Assembly: GCF_029633865.1 (NCBI RefSeq)
Contig: NC_079211.1
Location: forward strand, 147,242,543-147,306,542
Source of the DNA: Lampris incognitus
Lineage: Eukaryota; Chordata; Actinopteri; Lampriformes; Lampridae
Length of the DNA stretch: 64,000 nt
Direction: 5' to 3'
The position numbers and the translations under genes are program-made. The notes beneath the pieces are model-generated. The model was not told the origin of the DNA, did not search any database, and saw nothing but the letters and a program-made list of their open reading frames with translations. The first letter of the stretch is position 1; each line of letters begins with the position of its first letter. Positions 61,071 through 64,000 of the stretch are shown here, in pieces.

Positions 61071-64000
61071 GCTGTCCAAAGAAGGCGGAAAATGCCAAAA
61101 ACGAAAGAAAATACTTCACTGTATGTTGCAGTGACTGTTACCGGACACCAGGTGGCCCTGTTGACAAAGTATTGTTACCAGTGTTAAGACCAGTATGGTG
61201 TCAAACGATTTGACAGGAGACTTTTGCATACATGTTCCTGTACATGAGACTGTTGCACTGTTAAGTTTTATCACTCAGTCAGTCTTGACTCTCTTGTATA
61301 TCTCTCCATAACGCTGACTTTTTAACCCCCCCCCTCTCTTCTCTCACTCATACAGGACACTGATAGCAGATAAAGGAGACTCCCTTGTCCAATGTGCCGA
61401 CTTCAGGAATTGCCTGCCATCCCATGATGCATCTGTGTCGTCTGGGCCGCTGGCTGTCATGCAGGGACGCAACCTCAAGTATGACTGACACACAGTAAAC
61501 CCCTCGAAATAAAATATAAACTCCTCCATAAATGTCTCAAACGCTCCTGTGTGTGTCCCTCTCTCGCCACTGAGTCTCTCTGCTTGCCCTTGATGTTGAA
61601 TGCCCCCCCACCCTTTCTAAAAGTCCTCCACTGTCATCCATGACCTGTCTGATCCCCTTTGATGGTGTAGTCAGACCAGTTCCCAGAAGGCCTCATGTGG
61701 ATTACAGCTTTACCCGTCTCTCTCTCTCTCTAGCGCTGGTCGCCTGGCCTCTCGTCTGTCGTCCACCCCTCATCAGCTCCAGCAGAGTGTGACACTGGCC
61801 TTCCTGGAGAACCAGCTTGCATCCGCCGTCGCTCTGCTCTCCGCCCGGGAGTATCGCTACTGGCTTCTCATCTACGCCCGCTTCCTGGTCAATGAAGGTA
61901 CGCCAGTCCCTGTCTGATAATAGGGTAGCTGTAGCTTTTTTAAAGCGACAGTCCTGTAAATTTTCTATTTTTTGCCTTGTATTTCCTGGAGGAGACAATC
62001 AAATGGGACAGTAATGGTTGTTACCCCACTCCAGTCCAAAGCTTAATTCTTTATCCTACCGATGGGAGTTTGTGAAGGACCGAAATCATTACTGTTGCAT
62101 TTTTTTCTGGTTACCAGAAGTGGAAATTATAGGAACTTTTGTTTCTGCCAAGATGGCACAGGATGTGGACATCGATGGGAGAAACTGCATCATGACTAAA
62201 GTTGCTCAGGGCAAGTTTTCCATTCGGATTAAGTGTTCTCAACAGCCTCTGCGGGGAACTCCTAACGAGTCAGGAGTCCTGACTCGTTAGGAGTCAGGAT
62301 AATGGTGGACTGAAGAGATCTTTCCGAGGAATGATGATAATATGGTCTCACTCCTAGTCATAAAAGTGGGACTGAGTCACTTTAAGACTTTTCGGGCGGT
62401 TAGGGCCAGTTTAACAACTAAAAAGCTGAAACACGCACATCCCAGAATAGTTAGATAGGGTACAGGATCAAGGCTTTAACTTCCTGAGCCAAACAGAAAA
62501 TGGCATCAGGTGACTGCCAACATGTGATGAGTGTTTCCATTAGGATGTGCTGCGATGCACAAACCCAGACTCTGTATAACTGCTGGACTGTCTGCTGTTG
62601 TCTGGTTAGCCTGGATGGGGTTCAGTCTGCTCTCCTGTGCCGTCTGTGTGTGTGTTTGGGTGTGTGTGGATGTGGATGTGTTCTTTCTGGTCCAGGTTCA
62701 GAGCATCGTCTCAGAGAACTTTGTCAGGAACTTCTGGGTCCGGTCCACAAGTCTGCCTCCACAGCCTGGGAGCCTACCACTCTGGTAAAACTCAGCCAGT
62801 TACTTATCCATCCATCCATCTATTTATCAATCCATCCAACCGTCAATCAATCCAAAAACATGATGGTGGGCATCCGGGTGGCATAGCAGACAATTGGCCG
62901 TGTCTGTGGGTGGGAAGCCGGATGTGGGTTTGTGTCCTGGTCACTGCACTAGCGCCTCCTCTGGTCGGTTGGGGCACCTGTTCAGGGGGGGAGGGGGAAC
63001 TGGGGGAATAGCGTGATCCTCCCATGCGCTATGTCCCCATGGTGAAACTCCTCACTGTCAGGTGAAAAGAAGCGGCTGCCGAACTCCACATGTATGGGAG
63101 GAGGCATGTGGTAGTCTGCAGCCCCCCCCCCCCCCGGATCAGCAGAGGCGGGTGGAGCAGCGACCTGGACGGCTCGGAAGAGTGGGGTAATTGGCCGGGT
63201 ACAATTGAGGAGAGAAGAAAAAACATAATGGTATTTTATTATCACTATCAATACTGGTATGCTTTTATTTCAAAATAAAAGCGCAGATCGCTGCTCCTTG
63301 TACCAAGCATTTGTCGATTTGGTTAAATGAATATATAGAAACAATAGATTCACCTGAGGTGTCAGTCAACAGTCAGCTGACCCGCCTGATTCTGGCTGAA
63401 AGAATAGTCCTGGTTTTCCTAAATATTACGAGTCCACTGACATCCGAGCTCTTGTCCGATACGGTGGCTGGGCCGAATGAAATGAAAGTTCAGTATCACT
63501 TACATGCCCGTATTCTACTTTATGGGTCCAGCTCCAGTCTTCTGTAGTCCATAATTAGGTCGTCTATTTCCTGTTGAGGAGCGAGGCCAGAGCCCCTCCC
63601 AGCAGGTGTAGCGAAGAATTACACACACCGTTATAAGTTTATCCACCGGCGCTTTTATTTTTTTATTCATTCGAAATAATAGTGTACTTTTTTATGTAAC
63701 AATAAAAACTTTGAACAACGTGTCACCTAAACGTTAAATGAAGCAGGTGCGTTCAAGATTGAATCTCGAATCTTGCACATAAACCTTAAAGCTTTGGGTG
63801 TCTAGAGAAGCGCTATATAAATGTAGTGATGATGATGATTATTATTATTAGTATAGCAACCATTGCACACATCCTGCTAACCTGTTGTTTGTTGGTATTT
63901 CCTGTGTGTGTGTGTGTGTGTGTGTGTGGTTGTGAACAGGGTCTATCTAAGCGTGAGCTTCTCAGAGAGGTGCTTCCTGTCATCGGTCAGAACCTGCGAT
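25102..64000 (+). CDS. hira: Histone chaperone HIRA, 25 exons, C-terminus cut by window edge
   Basis: HIRA deposits H3.3-H4 independently of replication, with UBN1/2, CABIN1 and ASF1A, in the nucleus. Exons: 25102-25138, 30689-30751, 33981-34091, 35883-35973, 36770-36864, 38014-38109, 39168-39328, 41405-41572, 43113-43226, 45645-45715, 45816-45921, 46415-46636, 49843-49928, 51868-52056, 52168-52311, 53353-53569, 54331-54432, 54560-54708, 55913-56074, 57404-57462, 58875-58980, 61356-61478, 61734-61897, 62696-62784, 63940-64000. They give 995 codons without a stop; human HIRA has 1017. Order: WD40 propeller (about 1-360; [22 protein letters not shown]), B domain for ASF1 ([10 protein letters not shown], 460-469), basic KKGRPRK (638-644), C-terminal Hira domain (about 700 on). 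W795-D796 match the pair reported for trimerisation of human HIRA. Start [20 protein letters not shown] is the family start. Confidence 0.96.
25139..25880 (+). other. hira intron 1, first part
   Basis: CpG-rich sequence with motifs such as GTTGGGCTTTT and AGGAATCTACT repeated between 25180 and 25440; no gene or element recognised. A poly-C run at 25497-25509. Confidence 0.5.
25890..28600 (-). mobile_element. L2-clade LINE relic (intron 1)
   Basis: Minus-strand fragments in order of an L2 ORF2: [20 protein letters not shown] (about 28440-28490), [20 protein letters not shown] (about 28205-28265), [20 protein letters not shown] (27050-27110), and the C-terminal [20 protein letters not shown] / [20 protein letters not shown] (26270-26390). 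The 3' end is GCACATTTATTTGTATAGCAC near 25907-25927. Many stops; a SINE is inserted at 26417-26790. Confidence 0.88.
26417..26790 (+). mobile_element. V-SINE, divergent subtype, nested in the L2 relic
   Basis: Head GGCGGCATGGTGGCCCTGTG with box B GGTTCGAACCC and the V core, but a different tail (CACTGCTCCTAGCTACACAG ... CCCCAAGGGGATTAATAAAG), so the 3' end belongs to a different partner LINE from the other V-SINE copies. Confidence 0.78.
28787..29720 (-). mobile_element. L1-type LINE 3' end with ORF2 C-terminus
   Basis: Minus-strand frame 29180-29647 reads [20 protein letters not shown] and [20 protein letters not shown], the cysteine/histidine C-terminal segment of fish L1 ORF2, followed by [14 protein letters not shown] and 3' UTR. 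Confidence 0.82.
29776..30195. repeat. Partial tandem duplication, about 240 bp period
   Basis: Two copies of GGAGGTGGTAGGTATTGT ... AATTATGCATAA...ATGCAAAATATGC ... ACCACTTTTCTCAGCATTTC (29800 and 30045 landmarks). AT-rich with repeated TATGCAAA words. Confidence 0.82.
30368..30482. mobile_element. Short MITE, 115 bp
   Basis: Inverted ends GGTGGCTAACCATGTGCCAT and ATAGCACATGGTTAGCCACC pair over about 35 bp with one or two mismatches; non-coding. Confidence 0.78.
30689..30751 (+). CDS. hira: hira exon 2
   Basis: Completes G13; residues 14-33 [20 protein letters not shown] plus one base; WD repeat 1. Confidence 0.94.
30871..31189. mobile_element. Harbinger-type MITE nested in the foldback element
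   Basis: Flanked by TAA at 30868-30870 and 31190-31192, the target preference of PIF/Harbinger. Ends GGGCCC... and ...GGGCTC are imperfect inverse copies. Removing it restores the arm sequence CATCTAAGCGACATCTTCAG. Confidence 0.72.
31527..32070. mobile_element. Retroelement-like insert nested in the foldback right arm
   Basis: Begins CATTCAGATTCAGACTTTAT and ends with a hairpin (32018-32070) whose 18-bp arms CAGGACGCGGTCAGATTG / CAATCTGACCACGTCCTG differ by one G.T-compatible pair. Family unknown. Confidence 0.6.
32875..33005. repeat. Dispersed repeat, second copy
   Basis: Same family as 12868-13000: CAAGTCAGTTTTATCTGTAT ... GGGGCTTTACAGCAACACAA. Confidence 0.75.
33120..33210. repeat. Nested perfect palindrome
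   Basis: Inner 17-bp arms CAGCTGCCAATGTGGTT / AACCACATTGGCAGCTG around one base (33139-33173). Outer arms AGAACAAGC.TGTTT / AAACAAGCTTGTTCT enclose it. Confidence 0.9.
33257..33615 (+). mobile_element. V-SINE copy 6 (intron 2)
   Basis: GGTGGCGCGGTGCCGCAGTG head to GGATAATGGATGGATGG; the tail reads CCCCGATTGGGATAAGCAGC, a variant also seen in copies at 15527 and 35374. Confidence 0.86.
33981..34091 (+). CDS. hira: hira exon 3
   Basis: Residues 34-70 plus one base: [36 protein letters not shown]. Confidence 0.95.
34335..34440. mobile_element. Truncated foldback-element end
   Basis: GGTTGAATCACTTCATCTTGACACAACG... as in 30804, cut off by the SINE-A at 34441. Confidence 0.7.
34441..34870 (+). 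mobile_element. SINE-A copy 5 (intron 3)
   Basis: Full-length, GGGGCGTCCGGGTAGCATAG to GGAGAAAAGGGGGGGGG. Confidence 0.88.
35277..35372 (+). mobile_element. tRNA-derived SINE head, a third family
   Basis: GGTGGCTCACCTGGTAGAGC with box B GGTTCGAATCC, cut after CAGGCCC by V-SINE copy 7. The fuller copy is at 60905-61105. Cloverleaf pairing is not convincing, so it is not called a tRNA gene. Confidence 0.7.
35374..35722 (+). mobile_element. V-SINE copy 7 (intron 3)
   Basis: GGCGGCACGGTGGCGCAGCG head to ATATTGGATGG tail; inserted directly behind another SINE head. Confidence 0.87.
35883..35973 (+). CDS. hira: hira exon 4
   Basis: Residues 71-100 plus two bases: [32 protein letters not shown] repeat 2. 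Confidence 0.95.
36118..36548 (+). mobile_element. SINE-A copy 6 (intron 4)
   Basis: Full-length, GCATCCGGGTAGTGTGGTGG to GGAGAAAAGGGGGGGGG; the 3' end is followed by (AAAG)n. Confidence 0.87.
36770..36864 (+). CDS. hira: hira exon 5
   Basis: Residues 101-132 plus one base: [31 protein letters not shown]. Confidence 0.95.
37146..37935 (+). mobile_element. Composite CpG-rich dispersed repeat, copy A (intron 5)
   Basis: Starts CAGAATCAGAAACACTTTAT, then a perfect hairpin (CGTTTCATTTCAT / ATGAAATGAAACG, 37173-37210), CCCAGCCCACAGCAGTGC, then a CpG-rich body where GCTTAGCCTGCCCCGCTTC and GACCGCCCTCGGTGTT occur twice or more, ending GCCGCCATCTTCCCACACCG. Copy B is at 54891-55595; a short copy C is at 59562-59705. 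The open frames across it are not conserved between copies. Confidence 0.8.
38014..38109 (+). CDS. hira: hira exon 6
   Basis: Residues 133-164 plus one base: [34 protein letters not shown] repeat 3. Confidence 0.96.
38725..39120. mobile_element. hAT-like MITE with GTATCG-rich ends (intron 6)
   Basis: TATTGCGATATTATC, ATCACAATATATCGCC and TACACAGCCCTA at the right edge resemble the common fish non-autonomous element beginning TAGGGCTGTG. The ends are only partly inverse, so the call is tentative. Confidence 0.5.
39168..39328 (+). CDS. hira: hira exon 7
   Basis: Residues 165-218: [42 protein letters not shown] repeat 4. Phase 0 out. Confidence 0.96.
39491..39912 (+). mobile_element. SINE-A copy 7 (intron 7)
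   Basis: GGCGTCTGGGTAGCGTAGTGG to ATTGGGGAGAAAA; the G-run at the 3' end is lost. Confidence 0.87.
40190..40623 (-). mobile_element. SINE-A copy 8 (intron 7)
   Basis: Reverse-oriented, ending TACGCTACCTGGGCGCCC; contains an expanded poly-G run near 40272-40289. Confidence 0.87.
40778..40934. mobile_element. MITE with CGTAGCATGC ends
   Basis: CGTAGCATGCAAGCGCTAGG at the left is the near-inverse of CCTAGCGCCTGGATGCTACG at the right. A TTAGGG doublet inside is coincidental. Confidence 0.7.
41405..41572 (+). CDS. hira: hira exon 8
   Basis: Residues 219-274: [42 protein letters not shown] repeat 5. Phase 0 both sides. Confidence 0.96.
41758..41833 (-). mobile_element. SINE-A head fragment (intron 8)
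   Basis: AATTGTGTCTGTAGGGACGC ... GGTAGGCTACCCGGACGCCC with an internal deletion. Confidence 0.75.
41940..42180. mobile_element. Fragment of the 7250-8158 type DNA element
   Basis: GAGTTGGTCTTGTTGG, AATAAAACACT.GTG and GTTCA.GTGAAGCA match 7745-7860. Confidence 0.6.
42255..42875. mobile_element. Probable MITE with GATTCG-rich ends (intron 8)
   Basis: GGTGGGAATCTTTCGAAATC...GATTTCGATTCTT at the left and AGAATCGCGATTCTTACGTG...TTCCCCACC at the right look like degraded inverted ends. Confidence 0.5.
43113..43226 (+). CDS. hira: hira exon 9
   Basis: Residues 275-312: [40 protein letters not shown] repeat 6. Confidence 0.96.
43751..44396 (-). mobile_element. 5'-truncated RTE-clade LINE (intron 9)
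   Basis: Same family as 10572-11614: [20 protein letters not shown]..., [44 protein letters not shown] repeats form the 3' tail. TTGTGGCATT flanks both sides (43741-43750 and 44397-44406). Confidence 0.88.
44738..45131 (-). mobile_element. V-SINE copy 8 (intron 9)
   Basis: Reverse-oriented from (ATCC)n CATTAACCAACCGCTTATCC to CCAACATGCCGCCC, with (CA)n near 44860-44898. Confidence 0.86.
45645..45715 (+). CDS. hira: hira exon 10
   Basis: Residues 313-335 plus two bases: [24 protein letters not shown]336 is split over the intron. Confidence 0.95.
45816..45921 (+). CDS. hira: hira exon 11
   Basis: Residues 336-371: [35 protein letters not shown]; end of the WD40 propeller. The donor GTTGAC is weaker than usual. 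Confidence 0.94.
46050..46412 (+). repeat. Long pyrimidine-rich tract before exon 12
   Basis: About 360 nt that are overwhelmingly C and T (TCTC and CTCCC blocks), running into the exon 12 acceptor. Confidence 0.85.
46415..46636 (+). CDS. hira: hira exon 12
   Basis: Residues 372-445: [37 protein letters not shown], ending [12 protein letters not shown]. Linker between propeller and B domain. Confidence 0.95.
46640..47390 (+). other. hira intron 12, first part: nothing recognised
   Basis: A short GA-rich run near 46770-46830; no gene or element seen. Confidence 0.5.
47400..49138 (+). mobile_element. 5' half of an RTE-clade LINE (intron 12)
   Basis: Begins with GAATCGCCACCTTAACATGG 5' UTR. 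The endonuclease domain reads [53 protein letters not shown], then after a frame break [20 protein letters not shown] and [15 protein letters not shown]. It stops before the reverse transcriptase, the reverse of the usual 5' truncation. Confidence 0.86.
49190..49640 (+). mobile_element. Endonuclease fragment of a second, AT-rich LINE
   Basis: One open frame of 143 codons: [68 protein letters not shown]. This is the apurinic endonuclease fold of a non-LTR element unlike the RTE next to it; ends before the catalytic GDFN block. Confidence 0.78.
49843..49928 (+). CDS. hira: hira exon 13 (ASF1-binding B domain)
   Basis: Residues 446-473 plus two bases: [28 protein letters not shown]. The RRRI cluster is what human HIRA uses to bind ASF1A. 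Confidence 0.96.
49935..51720 (-). mobile_element. LINE reverse transcriptase relic with C-terminal zinc finger (intron 13)
   Basis: Minus-strand fragments: [20 protein letters not shown] and [14 protein letters not shown] (51240-51540), [20 protein letters not shown] (51080-51130), [20 protein letters not shown] and [20 protein letters not shown] (50330-50600), and [21 protein letters not shown]-type finger (about 49990-50060). Degenerate, nearly full RT length. Confidence 0.82.
51868..52056 (+). CDS. hira: hira exon 14
   Basis: Completes G474; residues 475-536 plus two bases: [20 protein letters not shown], then a low-complexity S/P/G-rich linker. The acceptor tract is (CT)n over 51828-51865. 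Confidence 0.94.
52168..52311 (+). CDS. hira: hira exon 15
   Basis: Residues 537-584 plus two bases: [40 protein letters not shown]; matches human [21 protein letters not shown]. Confidence 0.95.
52598..52795. mobile_element. hAT-like MITE (intron 15)
   Basis: CAGGGATGGGCAACATGATC at the left and GATCATGCCCATCCCTG at the right; inverted ends extend about 70 bp (CAACCAAGCAGTTACACA). The flanks CTTTTTAT and CTTTAGAT may be a decayed 8-bp duplication. Confidence 0.82.
52826..53260 (+). mobile_element. SINE-A copy 10 (intron 15)
   Basis: Full-length and close to consensus: GGGCGTCCGGGTAGCGTAGC to TTGGGGAGAAAAGGGGG. Confidence 0.88.
53353..53569 (+). CDS. hira: hira exon 16
   Basis: Residues 585-657: [50 protein letters not shown] (basic nuclear-localisation/AT-hook-like motif), ISQPYSQ. 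Confidence 0.95.
53818..54254 (-). mobile_element. SINE-A copy 11 (intron 16)
   Basis: Reverse-oriented, full-length, ending CACCACCCGGACGCCC 76 bp before exon 17. Confidence 0.87.
54331..54432 (+). CDS. hira: hira exon 17
   Basis: Residues 658-691: [34 protein letters not shown]. Confidence 0.94.
54560..54708 (+). CDS. hira: hira exon 18
   Basis: Residues 692-740 plus two bases: [40 protein letters not shown]; start of the C-terminal Hira domain. The donor is the first GT of a long (GT)n run. Confidence 0.95.
54709..54776 (+). repeat. hira: (GT)34 microsatellite containing the exon 18 splice donor
   Basis: 68 nt of uninterrupted GT directly after GGGAGCAG. Splicing here keeps the frame (AG|T serine) and the expected GSxDVI sequence. 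Confidence 0.95.
54891..55595 (+). mobile_element. Composite CpG-rich dispersed repeat, copy B (intron 18)
   Basis: Same order as 37146-37935: GGGAACAATTTATTGTCG, hairpin with 17-bp arms (TCGTCTCATTTGTGTAC / GTACACAAAAGAGACGA, one mismatch), CCCAGCCCACAGCAGTGCAA, CpG-rich body with GCTTAGCCTGCCCCGCT twice, ending GGCCGCCATCTTCCCACACG. Confidence 0.8.
55913..56074 (+). CDS. hira: hira exon 19
   Basis: Residues 741-794 plus two bases: [54 protein letters not shown]795 split over the intron. Confidence 0.95.
56174..56213 (+). mobile_element. SINE-A head fragment (intron 19)
   Basis: GGGCGTCCGGGTAGAGTAGC then breaks off after GTCGCCT. Confidence 0.7.
56773..57136. mobile_element. Harbinger-type MITE, CpG-rich (intron 19)
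   Basis: Ends TGGTGTGTTCACACCAAA and TTTGGTGTGAACACGCCA are inverse with one mismatch. TAA flanks both sides (56770-56772 and 57137-57139), the Harbinger target. The interior is dense in CGCG and GCGAA words. Confidence 0.86.
57404..57462 (+). CDS. hira: hira exon 20
   Basis: Residues 795-814 plus one base: [20 protein letters not shown]795-D796 correspond to the human W799-D800 pair. Confidence 0.94.
57891..58321 (+). mobile_element. SINE-A copy 13 (intron 20)
   Basis: GAGCATCTGGGTAGCGTAGC to GGGAAGGAAAAGGGGGG; somewhat more diverged than other copies. Confidence 0.86.
58875..58980 (+). CDS. hira: hira exon 21
   Basis: Residues 815-849 plus two bases: [34 protein letters not shown]. Ends TTAGAGACATG|GTAAGATA. 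Confidence 0.95.
58995..59930 (+). mobile_element. L1-type reverse transcriptase fragment, interrupted (intron 21)
   Basis: [20 protein letters not shown]-like reading from 59010 (ACAAGGGGATCCTCTGTCCC), then [20 protein letters not shown] and [15 protein letters not shown]. The ADD site is degraded (LDVDNA). RT-derived sequence resumes near 59800 ([20 protein letters not shown]). A short copy C of the composite repeat (59562-59705) lies inside. Confidence 0.82.
60508..60819 (+). repeat. 31-bp minisatellite of donor-like sequences (intron 21)
   Basis: Ten units of TTAGACATGGTAAGACCAGA CTGACCTCTGG; the first unit is 33 bp with TTAGAGACATGG. Units alternate in GG/GC and AGAC/AAAC variants. Each unit contains CATG|GTAAGA. 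Confidence 0.97.
60905..61105 (+). mobile_element. tRNA-derived SINE with CT-rich tail (third family)
   Basis: CCGGTGGCTCACCTGGTAGA, box B GGTTCGAATCC, CTTTTGCTGCATGTCATCCC, (TC)n at 61036-61067, then GTCCAAAGAAGGCGGAAAATG; typical of percomorph tRNA SINEs. Confidence 0.82.
61356..61478 (+). CDS. hira: hira exon 22
   Basis: Residues 850-890 plus two bases: [40 protein letters not shown]. Confidence 0.95.
61734..61897 (+). CDS. hira: hira exon 23
   Basis: Residues 891-945 plus one base: [54 protein letters not shown]. Confidence 0.95.
62258..62294. repeat. Perfect 18-bp-arm palindrome (intron 23)
   Basis: ACTCCTAACGAGTCAGGA, one base, then the exact inverse. A hairpin in either strand. Confidence 0.93.
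62696..62784 (+). CDS. hira: hira exon 24
   Basis: Residues 946-975: [29 protein letters not shown]; matches human YRLREICKDLLGPVH. Phase 0 out. Confidence 0.95.
62873..63222 (+). mobile_element. SINE-A copy 14, internally deleted (intron 24)
   Basis: GGGCATCCGGGTGGCATAGC joins directly to AGACAATTGGCCGTGTCTG, removing the box B region, then continues to the GGAGAGAAG end. Confidence 0.84.
63230..63930 (+). other. hira intron 24, last part
   Basis: A short LINE-tail-like GAAGCGCTATATAAATGTAG with (GAT)n/(TTA)n at 63808-63850 and (GT)13 at 63903-63929 before the exon 25 acceptor; otherwise nothing recognised. Confidence 0.5.
63940..64000 (+). CDS. hira: hira exon 25, cut by window edge
   Basis: Residues 976-995 plus one base: [20 protein letters not shown]; human continues FQRLFTECQEQLDILRDK and stops. 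Confidence 0.95.

Overview
The window is a stretch of vertebrate, almost certainly teleost (probably percomorph) fish, nuclear DNA. It shows short coding exons with GT-AG introns, TATA-less CpG-rich promoters, V-SINEs with the DANA/Mermaid-type core, L2, L1 and RTE LINEs, Tc1/mariner, hAT- and Harbinger-like elements and many microsatellites. The species cannot be named from the sequence.

Two protein-coding genes lie head to tail on the + strand. (1) slc2a8 (GLUT8, class III sugar transporter) is complete: 10 coding exons, 1263-20685, 503 aa, all junctions in frame, with the N-terminal ERRRLL dileucine signal and all main sugar-transporter signatures. (2) hira (histone H3.3 chaperone) starts at 25102. 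Twenty-five coding exons run to the window edge, giving 995 in-frame codons; the last coded residues correspond to ...PVIGQNLR near the C-terminus, so only about 17-25 codons are expected beyond the edge. A third gene is possible at the left edge on the minus strand (candidate 56-nt exon 46-101), which would share the CpG promoter around 850-1260 with slc2a8.

Layout: 1-840 intergenic with a GATA/GACA microsatellite; 850-1262 CpG promoter; 1263-20685 slc2a8, introns full of SINEs, an RTE with perfect target-site duplications, a Tc1 relic and a 1.5-kb minisatellite; 20686-25101 3' UTR/intergenic with an L1 3' end and a five-fold 249-bp tandem array ending at the hira CpG promoter; 25102-64000 hira, with introns holding an L2 LINE, L1 ends, a nested foldback element, two copies of a CpG-rich composite repeat, several LINE halves and many SINEs.

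Two SINE families dominate. One is a V-SINE with a GGCGGCACGGTGG head. The other, called SINE-A here, is about 430 bp with a GCGTCCGGGTAGCG head, intact box A and box B, and a tail ending GGGGAGAAAAAGGGGG; 14 full or partial copies are present.

The two genes have no shared pathway (intracellular hexose transport versus replication-independent nucleosome assembly). I found no bacterial-type operon, CRISPR array, genuine tRNA/rRNA gene or complete novel gene system. The most interesting signals are splice-site and repeat phenomena: a donor-like minisatellite matching the hira exon 21 donor, a hira donor lying inside a (GT)34 tract, a covarying hairpin in a dispersed repeat, and the tandem array next to the hira promoter.
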